A stretch of 64,000 nucleotides of DNA from an uncultured Alphaproteobacteria bacterium (lineage in GTDB: Bacteria; Pseudomonadota; Alphaproteobacteria; Rhizobiales; Aestuariivirgaceae): contig CAMFKI010000002.1 of NCBI GenBank assembly GCA_945957365.1, positions 248,001-312,000 on the forward strand, read 5' to 3'. The position numbers were made by a program, and so were the translations under genes. This document shows positions 55,943-64,000 of this stretch, in pieces. Below the pieces are notes generated by a model, which saw nothing but the letters and a program-made list of their open reading frames with translations, made no database searches and was not told the DNA's origin. The first letter of the stretch is position 1, and every line of letters begins with the position of its first letter.

Positions 55943-57079
55943 ATGGCTGTGCGGCGCGCGAGCCTGTATAAGGCCGATTTGCGAACGGACCTGACGCAAT
56001 CGGAGCACTGGGTGGAAGGCGGACTGATCACCGCGGCGACGTTGCCGGACTATGCGCGTGCACGCCTTGCGGCGGCGCGCGCGCTCCCGCGCGCTGGCCT
56101 GCTCCACCACCGCTTCGCGCTGCCGCTGCTCGACCTCGATTGCTGGTTCTCGGAACCGCGGCTTCGCCAGCTGTGCACCGAACGGCTGGCGGCGCGCGGC
56201 GATGGCGAGGCGGCCCGCACCCATGCCGACGTGTTCCTCCTCGACGGCACGCTGCCGGGCTGGGAGGCGCCGGTACTGTGGGACGTGCGCCAGGGCTTCA
56301 CCTCGCGCGACTTCGAGACGGCGCTGGAGCGCGAGGGGCTGCGCGGCTTCTATCACCACGAGGCGCCGTCCTGGCAGTTCCACGATCCCGACGCCCGCAC
56401 CGGCGTCCACAGCCTGCCGGAGCCGATGGCCATCCCGCCGTGGGAGAGCGGTTCACCGCTGCGCCTGTTCCTGCACTGGACCTATGCCCGCATGGGGCTG
56501 CGGCTCACCCATGCCGCGACCCTCGGGGCCGGCACGGCCGGCGCCCTGGTGGTGGGCGCCAGCGGATCGGGCAAGTCCGGCACCACGCTGGCCGGGCTGC
56601 TCAACGGCCTCAGCAGCGCCGGTGACGACTACGTGCTGCTCGAAACCGGTGCCGAGGTCACGGCGCATGCGGTGTTCCGCGTTTTCAAGCAGGACGACGC
56701 GGGCCTGCGCCGGGTTGGGCTCGATGCGGCGGCAATCGGTTCCAAGGGCCTCAACTGGCACGGCAAGCATGAGTTCGATGCCGCGGCGCTGAGACCTGAA
56801 GGCTTCGCACGGCGGATGCGCATCAATGCCATCCTGGTGCCGAAGGTGGCGCGGCTGCCGCGTACCCGGATCGAGCCGCTGTCGCCCGGGCAGGCGGCCC
56901 TCGCCCTGGCGCCGTCCGCGGTGCTGCAGCTGCAGGGCGACATGGAAGACGGCTTCCGCTTCTTCGCCGGTCTGACGCGCCGGCTTCCGGCCTTCCGCGT
57001 GCACCTCTCGGAAGACCCCGCCGAAATCGCCGACGCCATCGGCCGCCATCTGATGCAGGGGGTCGCCCTTGCCGGTTAG
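55943..57079 (+). CDS. HPr-kinase-like P-loop protein (HprK-related)
   Basis: About 378 residues. The N-terminal 195 residues are an uncharacterised domain. Residues 205-213 (GASGSGKSG) are a Walker A loop of the HPr kinase type, followed by LLNGLSSAGDDYVLLE. The catalytic HPr-kinase pattern is only partly recognisable, and the SerHPr substrate is not evident. The start is uncertain: ATG 55943 or a TTG at 55979 with AAGG upstream. HprK-related proteins accompany PqqD proteins in lasso-peptide and exopolysaccharide gene sets. It opens a five-gene block: its stop overlaps the first glycosyltransferase gene. Confidence 0.8.
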   Translation: MAVRRASLYKADLRTDLTQSEHWVEGGLITAATLPDYARARLAAARALPRAGLLHHRFALPLLDLDCWFSEPRLRQLCTERLAARGDGEAARTHADVFLLDGTLPGWEAPVLWDVRQGFTSRDFETALEREGLRGFYHHEAPSWQFHDPDARTGVHSLPEPMAIPPWESGSPLRLFLHWTYARMGLRLTHAATLGAGTAGALVVGASGSGKSGTTLAGLLNGLSSAGDDYVLLETGAEVTAHAVFRVFKQDDAGLRRVGLDAAAIGSKGLNWHGKHEFDAAALRPEGFARRMRINAILVPKVARLPRTRIEPLSPGQAALALAPSAVLQLQGDMEDGFRFFAGLTRRLPAFRVHLSEDPAEIADAIGRHLMQGVALAG

Positions 57080-57830
57080 CGTGATCATGCCCGCCTTCAA
57101 CGCCCAGCGCTTCATCGCCGTGGCGCTCGCCAGCCTGCTGCAGGAACGAGACGCGCTGGCGCTCGACATCGTCGTCGTCGATGATGGCTCGACGGATGAC
57201 ACACGCGCCGTCGTCGCCGCTATCGCCGCGAAACATCCGCAGGTTCGGCTGCTGCGCAACCCGCGCAAGGGCATTGCCGCGGCGCGCAACACGGGTGTGC
57301 AGAACGTCGCGGCCGATTGCCGCTTCATCGCCTTCATGGATGCCGACGACGCCTCGGTCGCCGGGCGGCTGGCGCGGCAGCGCGACCTGATGCTGGCCGA
57401 TCCTGCGATCGACGTCCTCTACGGCAAGGTGGAGATGTTCGTGGACTTCGACGACGAGGCGCTGCAGCCGCGCGACGGCAGCCGCACCCGCGTCATCCGC
57501 GGGCCCTACCTCCAGTCGGCGATGTACCGGCCGCAGGTCTTCGCGCGCGTCGGGCCCTTCGACGAAAGCTACCACCAGGGCTGCGACACGGATTATCTGC
57601 TGCGCGTCATGGAGAGCGGGGCGCGGCTGGTGCTCGACGACGGCGTGGCCGCCTATTACCGCCGCCACGATGCCAACGTGACGCTCAACACCGCCGAGGT
57701 GCAGCGCGAATTCGTGCTCGCCACGCTCAAATGGGCGGCGCGCAACAAGGTTAAGCGCGCCGACATTCCCGAGATCTACCGCCAGATCTTCCTGCGCCGC
57801 GACGAGATCGAGAAGGGCTTCGCCGAATGA
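57069..57830 (+). CDS. Family 2 glycosyltransferase (first copy)
   Basis: 253 residues from a TTG start at 57069, with AGGGGG a few bases before. It opens VSVIMPAFNAQRFIAVALASLLQ, then DIVVVDDGSTDDT and FMDADDA (the DXD sugar-nucleotide/metal motif). The C-terminal part ends YYRRHDANVTLNTAEVQREFVLATLKWAARNKV. It is a GT-A enzyme without membrane helices. It overlaps the HprK-like gene by 11 bases and the second GT2 gene by 4, so the block is one transcript. Confidence 0.92.
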   Translation: MPVSVIMPAFNAQRFIAVALASLLQERDALALDIVVVDDGSTDDTRAVVAAIAAKHPQVRLLRNPRKGIAAARNTGVQNVAADCRFIAFMDADDASVAGRLARQRDLMLADPAIDVLYGKVEMFVDFDDEALQPRDGSRTRVIRGPYLQSAMYRPQVFARVGPFDESYHQGCDTDYLLRVMESGARLVLDDGVAAYYRRHDANVTLNTAEVQREFVLATLKWAARNKVKRADIPEIYRQIFLRRDEIEKGFAE

Positions 57831-58549
57831 CTGCGCGCTGCTCGGTGGTGATCCCTGCCTTCAACGCGGCCCGCACGCTGGCCGAAACGCTGGACAGCGT
57901 GATGCGCCAGAGCTTGCCGGCCTCGGAGGTGATCGTGGTCGACGACGGATCGACCGACGCGACGGCCGACGTGGCCCGCGGCTTTGCCGGCGTGCAGGTG
58001 ATCAGCCAGACGAACGCCGGACCCGGTCCGGCGCAGAATGCCGGCGTCGCTGCGGCGACGGGTGACGTCATCGCCTTCCTCGATGCCGATGACCTGTGGA
58101 CGCCGGTGGCATTGGCGGCGCAGGCCGCGGCACTCGCGCGCGATCCGCAGGCCGATGCGGCGGTGGGCGACATGGCGGAATTCGTCTGCGCGTCGGAGCC
58201 GCCCGAGGTGGCGGCGCGCTTCCGGCCCAGGTTGCGCCAGACCGGCTGGGTGAGCGGCGCCACCATGCTGCGCGCCTCGGCACTTGCGCGCGTCGGCGCC
58301 TTCGCGGCACTTGGCGGGGGCCACTGGCTCGACTGGATGGACCGCGCGAGGCTGGCGGGCCTCGGCTTTGTCGAAAGCGGAGAACTGGTGCTGATGCGGC
58401 GTCTGCACCGCAATTCGCTGACCATGAACGAAAATGCAAGGAAGGGCCGCAGCCTGCTGCTGGCGGCGCGTGCCGCGATCCAGCGGCGGAAGCCCGCGGG
58501 ATCGGCCCGGGAAGAGGAGAACGGACGAGATGACGCAACTCAGAACTGA
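57827..58549 (+). CDS. Family 2 glycosyltransferase (second copy)
   Basis: 240 residues. It opens CSVVIPAFNAARTLAETLDSVMRQS, with VIVVDDGSTDATADVA and FLDADDLW carrying the DXD motif. The C-terminus is shorter than in the first copy and basic (RRLHRNSLTMNENARKGRSLLLAARAAIQRRK). It overlaps both neighbours (ATGA with the first GT2, 20 bases with the PqqD-like gene). It probably adds a sugar to the same glycan or acceptor as its neighbour; the acceptor is unknown. Confidence 0.92.
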   Translation: MTARCSVVIPAFNAARTLAETLDSVMRQSLPASEVIVVDDGSTDATADVARGFAGVQVISQTNAGPGPAQNAGVAAATGDVIAFLDADDLWTPVALAAQAAALARDPQADAAVGDMAEFVCASEPPEVAARFRPRLRQTGWVSGATMLRASALARVGAFAALGGGHWLDWMDRARLAGLGFVESGELVLMRRLHRNSLTMNENARKGRSLLLAARAAIQRRKPAGSAREEENGRDDATQN

Positions 58550-58979
58550 CGCGGCCTACCACGTCAACAACCGGATCGTGGCGGAGAATTTCGACGACGA
58601 GATGGTGCTGATCGACGTCGACAACGGCATCTATTTCAGCATGCAGGGGAGTGCCGCGGCGGTGTGGCGCGCCTTCGAGACGCCGCAGGTGCCGGCCAGC
58701 GCCTGCGCCGAGCTCACCGCCGAGCTCACCGAGCCCGATCGCCTGTCGGTGGCGCGCCTCATCCACGAGCTGGCAGAGCGCAAGCTGATCGTCGAGGCCG
58801 AGGCCGCGCCGCCTGCGCCCGCGGGCCGGCTGTCCCGCTTTGCCGCGACGAGTTTCGCGCTGCCGGTGCTCGGCGTGTTCACCGATCTGGCCGATCTCAT
58901 CGCCATCGACCCGGTGCACGAGGTCGACGACCAGGCGGGCTGGCCGGTGCGGCCGGCGAGCGGCGACGGGCAGGCCTGA
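58530..58979 (+). CDS. PqqD-like peptide-binding protein with C-terminal extension
   Basis: 149 residues from ATG 58530, with GGACGAG upstream. Residues 1-90 are a PqqD/RRE-type winged helix (VNNRIVAENFDDEMVLIDVDNGIYFSMQGSAAAVWRAFETPQ), which in RiPP pathways binds leader peptides. An additional 55-residue tail contains a hydrophobic stretch and the segment IDPVHEVDDQAGWPV. No precursor peptide was found nearby. It sits between the second glycosyltransferase (overlap of 20 bases) and the nucleotidyltransferase (35-base gap). Confidence 0.88.
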   Translation: MTQLRTDAAYHVNNRIVAENFDDEMVLIDVDNGIYFSMQGSAAAVWRAFETPQVPASACAELTAELTEPDRLSVARLIHELAERKLIVEAEAAPPAPAGRLSRFAATSFALPVLGVFTDLADLIAIDPVHEVDDQAGWPVRPASGDGQA

Positions 58980-59014
58980 CACATGCGCCTGATGACCGAG
59001 GGCGCGCGCCCGGC

Positions 59015-60382
59015 ATGACGGAGATCCCCACCCTGCCGATCGGCCCGCTCGATCTTCTGGTGAAGGCGGCGCTGGCGCCGCCGCCGGTGGCCGAAGCGGC
59101 CTGGGCCGAATGGCGCAAGGGCTATGCGCTGGACGAGACGCCATGGAACGAGGTGCGCCTGCTCGGCGCCGTGGCCCAGCGCATCGGCTGGCTCGAACCC
59201 GATGCCGACATCCTGCCGCGCATCCGCGGCATCCAGAAATTCCTCTATGCGCAGAGCCAGCTCTGCCTCGTGGGTGCGATGGGCGGATTGCGGATCCTGT
59301 CGGAGGCGGGCATTCCGATGCTGTTCATCAAGGGTGCGGGGCGCGTCGCCGTCGATGACGGAATCGCCCGCGAGCGCCTGGTGCGCGACATCGACGTGCT
59401 GGTGCCGATCGCGCGCCGCGACGAGGCCTGTGAGCGGCTGATCGCCGGCGGCTGGCATCTGCGCGGCTACTGGCAGGTGCTGTGGCGCGGCTTCAACAGC
59501 CTCGCCGGCCACCACGGCTGGTCGCTGTCGCGCGGCAAGGGCGAAATCGACCTTCACCACTTCTCGAACAACCTGAACCGGCTGGTCGGCGACGACGACG
59601 GGCTATGGGCGAGGAACGCGCGCGTCACGTGGCGCGGCATCGAGGTTCACGTGCCGTCGGCAACCGACAACCTGCTGCTGGCCATCATGCATGGATTGCG
59701 CTGGTCGCGCGATCTCAACGCCGACTGGATCATCGACGGCTTCCGGGCGATGTCGACGGGTGCCGTCGACTGGGCGCTGCTGCTCGCGGAGGCGCGGCGC
59801 CGCCGCATCGCCACCATTCTCCACGCCGGACTTTCCTATCTGCGCCAGGCGCTCGGCGCGCCGGTGCCGGCGGAGACACTCGACGCCCTCAAGGCCATGG
59901 GCACGCGCCGGCAATGGAACGAGTTTCATGTCTACACGCGAGTCTCCCTGCCGTTCAATCTGCAGCAGAACGCGGCATTTCTGGCGATGGCCGTGGCGCG
60001 CAGCGGCGAGACGGAAAACCCCGAGGCGCGCCTTCAGGCGACGATCAGCGTGGGCCCGCCGGAACTGCAGCTCGGCAACTGGCTGACCGTCGACATCGCG
60101 GGCGTGCTGCAGCAGGGCGGAACGCGCCTTGTCGTGCGCCTCGTCAATCCGGCGGCGCCGGGTACGCGGCTCATCGGGATCATCTTCATTCTCGGCATGA
60201 TCTTCGATTGCCGCGAGGCGGAGGTCAGCGACGCGGACGGCGAGGGCCCCAGCTGCAGCTTCACCTTCGTGCTGCACCCGCGCATGCTGGCGGGCCGCGG
60301 CATTTCGCGGATCGCACTGCGAATCACCGAGGCCGGCAGTGCGCCGATCATTCCCTGGGGCAACGTCAATCCGGAACAATGA
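59015..60382 (+). CDS. Nucleotidyltransferase-fold protein (NTP_transf_5-like) with C-terminal beta domain
   Basis: 455 residues from ATG 59015. The nucleotidyltransferase-like core reads MLFIKGAGRVAVDDGIARERLVRDIDVLVPIARRDEACERL, with the DID acidic pair of polymerase-beta-type enzymes. GEIDLHHF supplies the third acidic residue, and SATDNLLLAIMHGLRWSRDLNADWIIDGFRAM is typical of this family. A 110-residue beta-rich domain (residues about 345-455) follows. Such proteins are found in capsule and PEP-CTERM loci; their reaction is unknown. An 11-codon reading frame (58983-59018) ends on the start codon (ATGA). Confidence 0.85.
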   Translation: MTEIPTLPIGPLDLLVKAALAPPPVAEAAWAEWRKGYALDETPWNEVRLLGAVAQRIGWLEPDADILPRIRGIQKFLYAQSQLCLVGAMGGLRILSEAGIPMLFIKGAGRVAVDDGIARERLVRDIDVLVPIARRDEACERLIAGGWHLRGYWQVLWRGFNSLAGHHGWSLSRGKGEIDLHHFSNNLNRLVGDDDGLWARNARVTWRGIEVHVPSATDNLLLAIMHGLRWSRDLNADWIIDGFRAMSTGAVDWALLLAEARRRRIATILHAGLSYLRQALGAPVPAETLDALKAMGTRRQWNEFHVYTRVSLPFNLQQNAAFLAMAVARSGETENPEARLQATISVGPPELQLGNWLTVDIAGVLQQGGTRLVVRLVNPAAPGTRLIGIIFILGMIFDCREAEVSDADGEGPSCSFTFVLHPRMLAGRGISRIALRITEAGSAPIIPWGNVNPEQ

Positions 60383-60515
60383 TTGCGGGCGGCGGCTTCG
60401 CCCTCCGCAACCTTCGGATGGCGGCCAAGCAGCGTGTTGATGCGCTTCGCACTTCTCCCTAGAGTGCAGTGTCGGGATGCAATGCCTCTGCCTGCGGAGG
60501 CTGGAAGCGGGATAG

Positions 60516-61052
60516 ATGTCGGACGAGCTTTCGCGATTGATCCAGCGTGTCGGGCTCGGCGACCGCCCGGCGTTCCGCGAGCTCTATCGGCTGACCAGTG
60601 CGAAACTCTTCGGTGTGTGCCTGCGTGTCTTGCGGGAGAAGAGTGAAGCGGAGGACGCCTTGCAGGAGGTCTATGTCAAGATCTGGCACAATGCCGGCCG
60701 CTTTGCGGTGACGGGGCAGAGCCCGGTGAGCTGGCTTGCCGCCGTGGCGCGCAACCACGCCATCGACCGTATCCGGGCGCGCAGGCCGCAGGCCGTCGAC
60801 ATCGGCCTCGTGCCGGAGATCGCCGACGCGGCGCCCGACCCCGAGCAGGCCAGTGTCGCCGCCGGCGAGCGCCAGCGCATCGAGAATTGCCTCGGCAAGC
60901 TCAAGGCCGACCGGGCCGAGGCGGTGCGCGGCGCCTATCTCGAGGGTTACAGCTACCAGGAACTGGCCGAGCGCTACAGCATGCCCATCAACACGGTGCG
61001 GACCTGGCTGCGGCGCAGCCTGCTGCAGTTGCGGGAGTGCCTGCAGGCATGA
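60516..61052 (+). CDS. ECF-type RNA polymerase sigma factor (SigK-like)
   Basis: 178 residues. The sigma region 2 (DRPAFRELYRLTSAKLFGVCLRVLREKSEAEDALQEVYVKIWHNAGRF) and region 4 (RGAYLEGYSYQELAERYSMPINTVRTWLRRSLLQLRECL) are both complete. No upstream GGAAC-type autoregulatory promoter was obvious. It overlaps the anti-sigma gene (ATGA) and is followed by a fasciclin gene, a combination known for SigK/RskA-type envelope stress systems. The inducing signal is unknown. Confidence 0.94.
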   Translation: MSDELSRLIQRVGLGDRPAFRELYRLTSAKLFGVCLRVLREKSEAEDALQEVYVKIWHNAGRFAVTGQSPVSWLAAVARNHAIDRIRARRPQAVDIGLVPEIADAAPDPEQASVAAGERQRIENCLGKLKADRAEAVRGAYLEGYSYQELAERYSMPINTVRTWLRRSLLQLRECLQA

Positions 61053-61744
61053 CATCGGCTGCCGACGTGCCCCCCGAAGACGACCTGCTCGCGGCGGAAT
61101 ATGCGCTGGGCGTGCTGCCCCAGGCGGAGCGTCTGGCCCTGCAGCAGCGCCTTGCAACCGATCAGGAGCTGGCACGACGCGTGTGGTTCTGGGAAGAGCA
61201 GATGGCGCCCATGGCGGCCGCCATCGCGCCCGTCGAGCCGCCCGCGGCCCTTCTCGCCGACGTGGAGCGCCGCCTCTTCCCGGCAGCACCAGAGGCCGCG
61301 GGCTGGTGGGAAAGCCTGCGCTTCTGGCAGGGCCTCAGCGCAGCCCTTCTCTGCCTTGTCGTCATCGCCGGGGGGCTGGCGGTGTTGGTGTCGCGTCAGC
61401 CGCCGGTCGGCGGCTATGTCGTGGAACTCTCCAGCACCCCATCCGGACTGCAGCTCGCGGCCTATTACGATGCGCGCAGCGGCACGCTGAAGCTCAACCG
61501 GGTGGCGGGCGTTCCGGCAGCGGGGCGCGACTATCAGCTGTGGGTGATCGCCGGCCAGAACCCGCCGGTGTCGCTGGGCGTGCTGCCCGCCGATTCCGTC
61601 GTGGCGCTGAAGCTTCCGCCGCAACTGGCCGCGAAGCTCGGTGCGAAAGCCGTGCTGGCGGTGAGCGACGAGCCGAAGGGCGGCTCGCCCACCGGCCTGC
61701 CCACCGGCGCCGTGCTGGCTGCCGCACCGCTGACCGCGATCTGA
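61049..61744 (+). CDS. Membrane anti-sigma factor (RskA family)
   Basis: 231 residues. The N-terminal cytoplasmic anti-sigma domain (DLLAAEYALGVLPQAERLALQQRLATDQELARRVWFWEEQMAPM) is followed by one transmembrane helix (LSAALLCLVVIAGGLAVLV, about residue 100). The periplasmic C-terminal RskA domain (YQLWVIAGQNPPVSLGVLPAD) completes it. It would hold the ECF factor at the membrane and release it after regulated proteolysis. Its start overlaps the sigma gene stop. No zinc-binding motif is visible. Confidence 0.93.
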   Translation: MTSAADVPPEDDLLAAEYALGVLPQAERLALQQRLATDQELARRVWFWEEQMAPMAAAIAPVEPPAALLADVERRLFPAAPEAAGWWESLRFWQGLSAALLCLVVIAGGLAVLVSRQPPVGGYVVELSSTPSGLQLAAYYDARSGTLKLNRVAGVPAAGRDYQLWVIAGQNPPVSLGVLPADSVVALKLPPQLAAKLGAKAVLAVSDEPKGGSPTGLPTGAVLAAAPLTAI

Positions 61745-61876
61745 GCGATCACGAAGACGTCATCTTCCGTGATGGCCTTTTCCGCTGCTGCCGGAGCTCC
61801 GGCTGAAACTTTCGTTCTGCCCCCTCCGTGACTGTCGCTGTCCAATGCAGGACGCGTTCGACACATGGAGAAACAG

Positions 61877-62437
61877 ATGACCCGCACCAGCCACAGCCTT
61901 CTCGCCGCCGCCGTTTCCGCCGCCGTCGCCTTCGGCGCCGTCGCGGCTTCCGCCAACCCGATGGTGGGCGGCGCGCCGATGTATGCCACGAAGAACATCG
62001 TGCAGAATGCCATGCACTCGAAGGATCACACCACCCTCGTCGCCGCCGTGAAGGCGGCAGGCCTCGTCGGCACCCTCGAAGGCAAGGGGCCGTTCACCGT
62101 CTTCGCGCCGACCAACGAGGCCTTCGCGGCGCTGCCGGCGGGCACGGTGGAAAACCTGCTCAAGCCCGAGAACAAGCCGATGCTGGTGAAGATCCTCACC
62201 TGCCACGTGCTGGCCGGCAAGGCCACCGCCGCCACGGTCGCCAAGATGGCGAAGGCCGATGGCGGCACACATGAAGTGACGACGGTGGGCGGCTGCAAGC
62301 TGTGGCTGTCCGTCAAGGGTTCGACCGTGATGATCAAGGACGAGGCCGGCGGCATGGCCAAGGTGACGATCGCCGACGTCGAGCAGTCGAACGGCGTCAT
62401 CCACGTCGTCGACCACGTGCTCCTGCCCAAGATGTAA
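61877..62437 (+). CDS. Secreted fasciclin (FAS1) domain protein
   Basis: 186 residues from ATG 61877, with GGAGA five bases upstream (ATG 61865 is an alternative). A signal peptide (SLLAAAVSAAVAFGAVAASA) precedes one FAS1 domain: TLVAAVKAAGLVGTLEGKGPFTVFAPTNEAFAALPAGTVENLL (H1) and SNGVIHVVDHVLLPKM (H2). Such proteins mediate adhesion or envelope sensing. It lies 132 bases after the anti-sigma gene and is a probable target of the ECF factor; no shared promoter motif could be demonstrated. Confidence 0.95.
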   Translation: MTRTSHSLLAAAVSAAVAFGAVAASANPMVGGAPMYATKNIVQNAMHSKDHTTLVAAVKAAGLVGTLEGKGPFTVFAPTNEAFAALPAGTVENLLKPENKPMLVKILTCHVLAGKATAATVAKMAKADGGTHEVTTVGGCKLWLSVKGSTVMIKDEAGGMAKVTIADVEQSNGVIHVVDHVLLPKM

Positions 62438-62474
62438 CGCGCCGCTCGCGCACGCTCCTCCAAGTCATGACACG

Positions 62475-62501
62475 CGCAGCCAGCCACCTCGGCTGGCTGC
62501 G
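62475..62501. terminator. Hairpin between fasciclin and RND genes
   Basis: CGCAGCCAGCC (62475-62485) and GGCTGGCTGCG (62491-62501) form a perfect 11-bp stem with a 5-base loop. It lies between the convergent fasciclin and RND genes. No T-run follows, so it may be a factor-assisted or bidirectional terminator. Confidence 0.5.
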
Positions 62502-62539
62502 TCGTTGCGCGAGGCTTGGGTGGACCGGCGGGAGCTTCG

Positions 62540-64000
62540 TCATTCGCCCGCGAGGCGGAAGGGCGTGACCATGGGCTGCAGCACCGGGCGTGCTGCGGGA
62601 GATGTGTCCATGGCGATGGCTGGCTGCGTGCGCCTGACGCGGAACCACGCGGCGTAGAGTGCGGGCAGGAAGAACAGGGTGAGCACGGTTGCCACGATCA
62701 GGCCGCCCATGATGGCGATGGCCATCGGCCCCCAGAAGACCGAGCGCGACAGCGGGATCATGGCGAGGATGGCGGCGAGTGCGGTGAGCACCACCGGCCG
62801 GGCGCGGCGCACGGTGCTCTCCACGATGGCATCCCACGGGCTGGCGCCGGCGGCGAGGTCATGATCGATCTGGTCGACGAGAATGACGGCGTTGCGCATG
62901 ATCATGCCGGCGAGCGCGATCACGCCGAGCAGTGCGACGAAGCCGAAGGGTGCGTTGAACAGAAGGAGCGCTGCCACCGCGCCGATGGCGCCGAGCGGTG
63001 CGGTGAGGAATACCAGCGCCAGCTTGGAGAAGCTGCGGAGCTGCAGCATCAAGAGGCTGAGCATGACGAGGAACATCAGCGGGAAGACCTTGAACAGCGC
63101 GGCATTGGCCTTGTCGATCTCCTCGACCGCGCCGCCCGTCTCGATGCGGTAGCCCTCGGGCAGGGAGGCGATGATCGGCTGCAGCAGCGGCGCGATCTGG
63201 GCGGAGACGGTGGGGGCCTGGATGCCCGGCACGATGTCGGCGCGCACGGTGAGCGCCATGTCGCGGTTGCGCCGCCACAGGATCGGCTCCTCGAAGCCGG
63301 ACGTCACCTGGGCGAGCTGCGACAGCGGCACCGCGCCGCCGCCGGGCAACGGCACGCTCAGGTCCTCGAGGGAGGACGGAGCACTGCGCTCGTCCGCCGG
63401 CGCGCGGACCACGACGTCGATGAGTTCGGTGCCCTCGCGATATTGCGTGACGGTGACGCCCGAGAGCAGCATCTGCAGCGCGTTCGAGACATCCTGGGTG
63501 CTGAGGCCCAGCGCCCGGATGCGCTCCTGGTCGAGCCTGACCTGCATGGTCTTGGCCTGTTCGTTCCAGTCGAACTGCGGCTCGACCGTGTTGGGATTGG
63601 CGACCATCACGTCACGCACCCGGGTGGCGATGCGGCGCACCTCGCCCGGATCGGGGCCGATGACACGGAACTGCACGGGAAAGCCGACGGGTGGGCCGAA
63701 CACGATCTGGTCGACGCGCACGCGCGCCTGCGGCACGGCGCCATCGGCCACCGCCTTCTCGATCCGGGCGCGCAGCCGGTCGCGCGCCGCCGGGTCCTGC
63801 GCCATGATGACGGTGATGGCGAAGCTCGGATCGGGAAGGGCAGGGTTCAGCGCCAGGAAGAAGCGCGGCGCGCCGGCGCCGACATAGGTCGATGAATAGC
63901 GCACGTCGGGGTCGCCCTTCACCAGCGCCTCGGCGGCGAGCGCCGCCCTGGTGGTCGCGGCGATGGAGGAGCCCTCCGGCATGCGGGTTTCGATGAAGAG
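62540..64000 (-). CDS. RND efflux transporter permease, C-terminal half (5' end outside window)
   Basis: At least 486 residues of the second half of an AcrB-type pump, open to the edge (LFIETRMPEGSS... continues upstream). The porter PC subdomains (VQFRVIGPDPGEVRRIATRVRD, LRLDQERIRALGLSTQDVSNAL), funnel region and helices (LFKVFPLMFLVMLSLLMLQL, LLGVIALAGMIMRNAVILVDQIDHD, GLIVATVLTLFFLPALYAAWF) are clear. The wording resembles the CusA/NolG-like RND subfamily rather than the MexB copy at 33-36 kb. It exports an unknown substrate. Confidence 0.93.
   Translation of the reverse strand, partial: LFIETRMPEGSSIAATTRAALAAEALVKGDPDVRYSSTYVGAGAPRFFLALNPALPDPSFAITVIMAQDPAARDRLRARIEKAVADGAVPQARVRVDQIVFGPPVGFPVQFRVIGPDPGEVRRIATRVRDVMVANPNTVEPQFDWNEQAKTMQVRLDQERIRALGLSTQDVSNALQMLLSGVTVTQYREGTELIDVVVRAPADERSAPSSLEDLSVPLPGGGAVPLSQLAQVTSGFEEPILWRRNRDMALTVRADIVPGIQAPTVSAQIAPLLQPIIASLPEGYRIETGGAVEEIDKANAALFKVFPLMFLVMLSLLMLQLRSFSKLALVFLTAPLGAIGAVAALLLFNAPFGFVALLGVIALAGMIMRNAVILVDQIDHDLAAGASPWDAIVESTVRRARPVVLTALAAILAMIPLSRSVFWGPMAIAIMGGLIVATVLTLFFLPALYAAWFRVRRTQPAIAMDTSPAARPVLQPMVTPFRLAGE

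Noticed and set aside
55943..60382. Lasso-peptide cluster
   Set aside because: HprK-like and PqqD-like proteins fit, but no asparagine-synthetase-like cyclase, transglutaminase-like protease or precursor gene is present.

Overview
This GC-rich window carries tightly packed genes, many with 1-50 bp overlaps. Gene content points to an alphaproteobacterium, probably of the Hyphomicrobiales/Rhizobiales type. The evidence is a TolB/TPR adenylate-cyclase-like protein, a patatin-acetoacetate decarboxylase-3-hydroxybutyrate dehydrogenase operon, a DUF3422 protein, an ECF sigma/anti-sigma/fasciclin set, and palindromic intergenic repeats of the kind common in that class. The species cannot be named from sequence alone. 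No rRNA, tRNA, insertion sequence, prophage or CRISPR array was seen.

Layout. 1-10.7 kb is metabolic: a sugar isomerase/oxidoreductase pair, a DUF3422 membrane protein, a BetI-like regulator, gap-rpe, an FMN reductase-photolyase-mtnA set, and a GH43-like propeller protein. 10.9-17.7 kb holds a glycosyltransferase with UDP-galactopyranose mutase (galactofuranose), a manganese catalase fused to a DUF892 domain, an SRAP protein, a cyclase/TolB/TPR protein and a small secreted protein. 17.8-26.3 kb has an eight-haem cytochrome with TPRs, an arylsulfatase with a divergent Crp-type regulator, a Na/Pi symporter with a signalling-domain-less chemoreceptor-like partner, and an exported hydrolase. 26.3-31.6 kb has a dimethylglycine-dehydrogenase-like enzyme and the patatin-adc-bdhA operon. 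31.9-37.9 kb is a complete tripartite RND efflux operon.

37.9-45.1 kb has a SorC regulator, a SulP-STAS-cNMP transporter, divergent msrQ/msrB, a cation/proton antiporter and a pentameric ligand-gated channel homologue. A locally AT-rich gap with a sigma70-like promoter precedes a collagen-like protein of about 160 Gly-X-Y triplets. 48.0-51.1 kb is a compact type III polyketide synthase, ICMT-like methyltransferase and MFS exporter operon. 51.1-55.9 kb has a LysR gene, a small unknown gene and a serine-acetyltransferase-like gene lacking the usual catalytic Asp-His pair, then an ArsR-SRPBCC-MFS operon with a perfect 20-bp palindrome over its promoter. 55.9-60.4 kb is the least explained block: HPr-kinase-like protein, two family 2 glycosyltransferases, a PqqD-like protein and an NTP_transf_5-type nucleotidyltransferase. 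The window closes with ECF sigma, anti-sigma and fasciclin genes and a truncated second RND pump.

The best candidates for new biology are the HprK/GT2/PqqD/nucleotidyltransferase operon, the pLGIC homologue, the cyclase whose two metal-binding aspartates are both glutamate, the acetyltransferase-like protein with an altered active site, and the catalase-DUF892 fusion.
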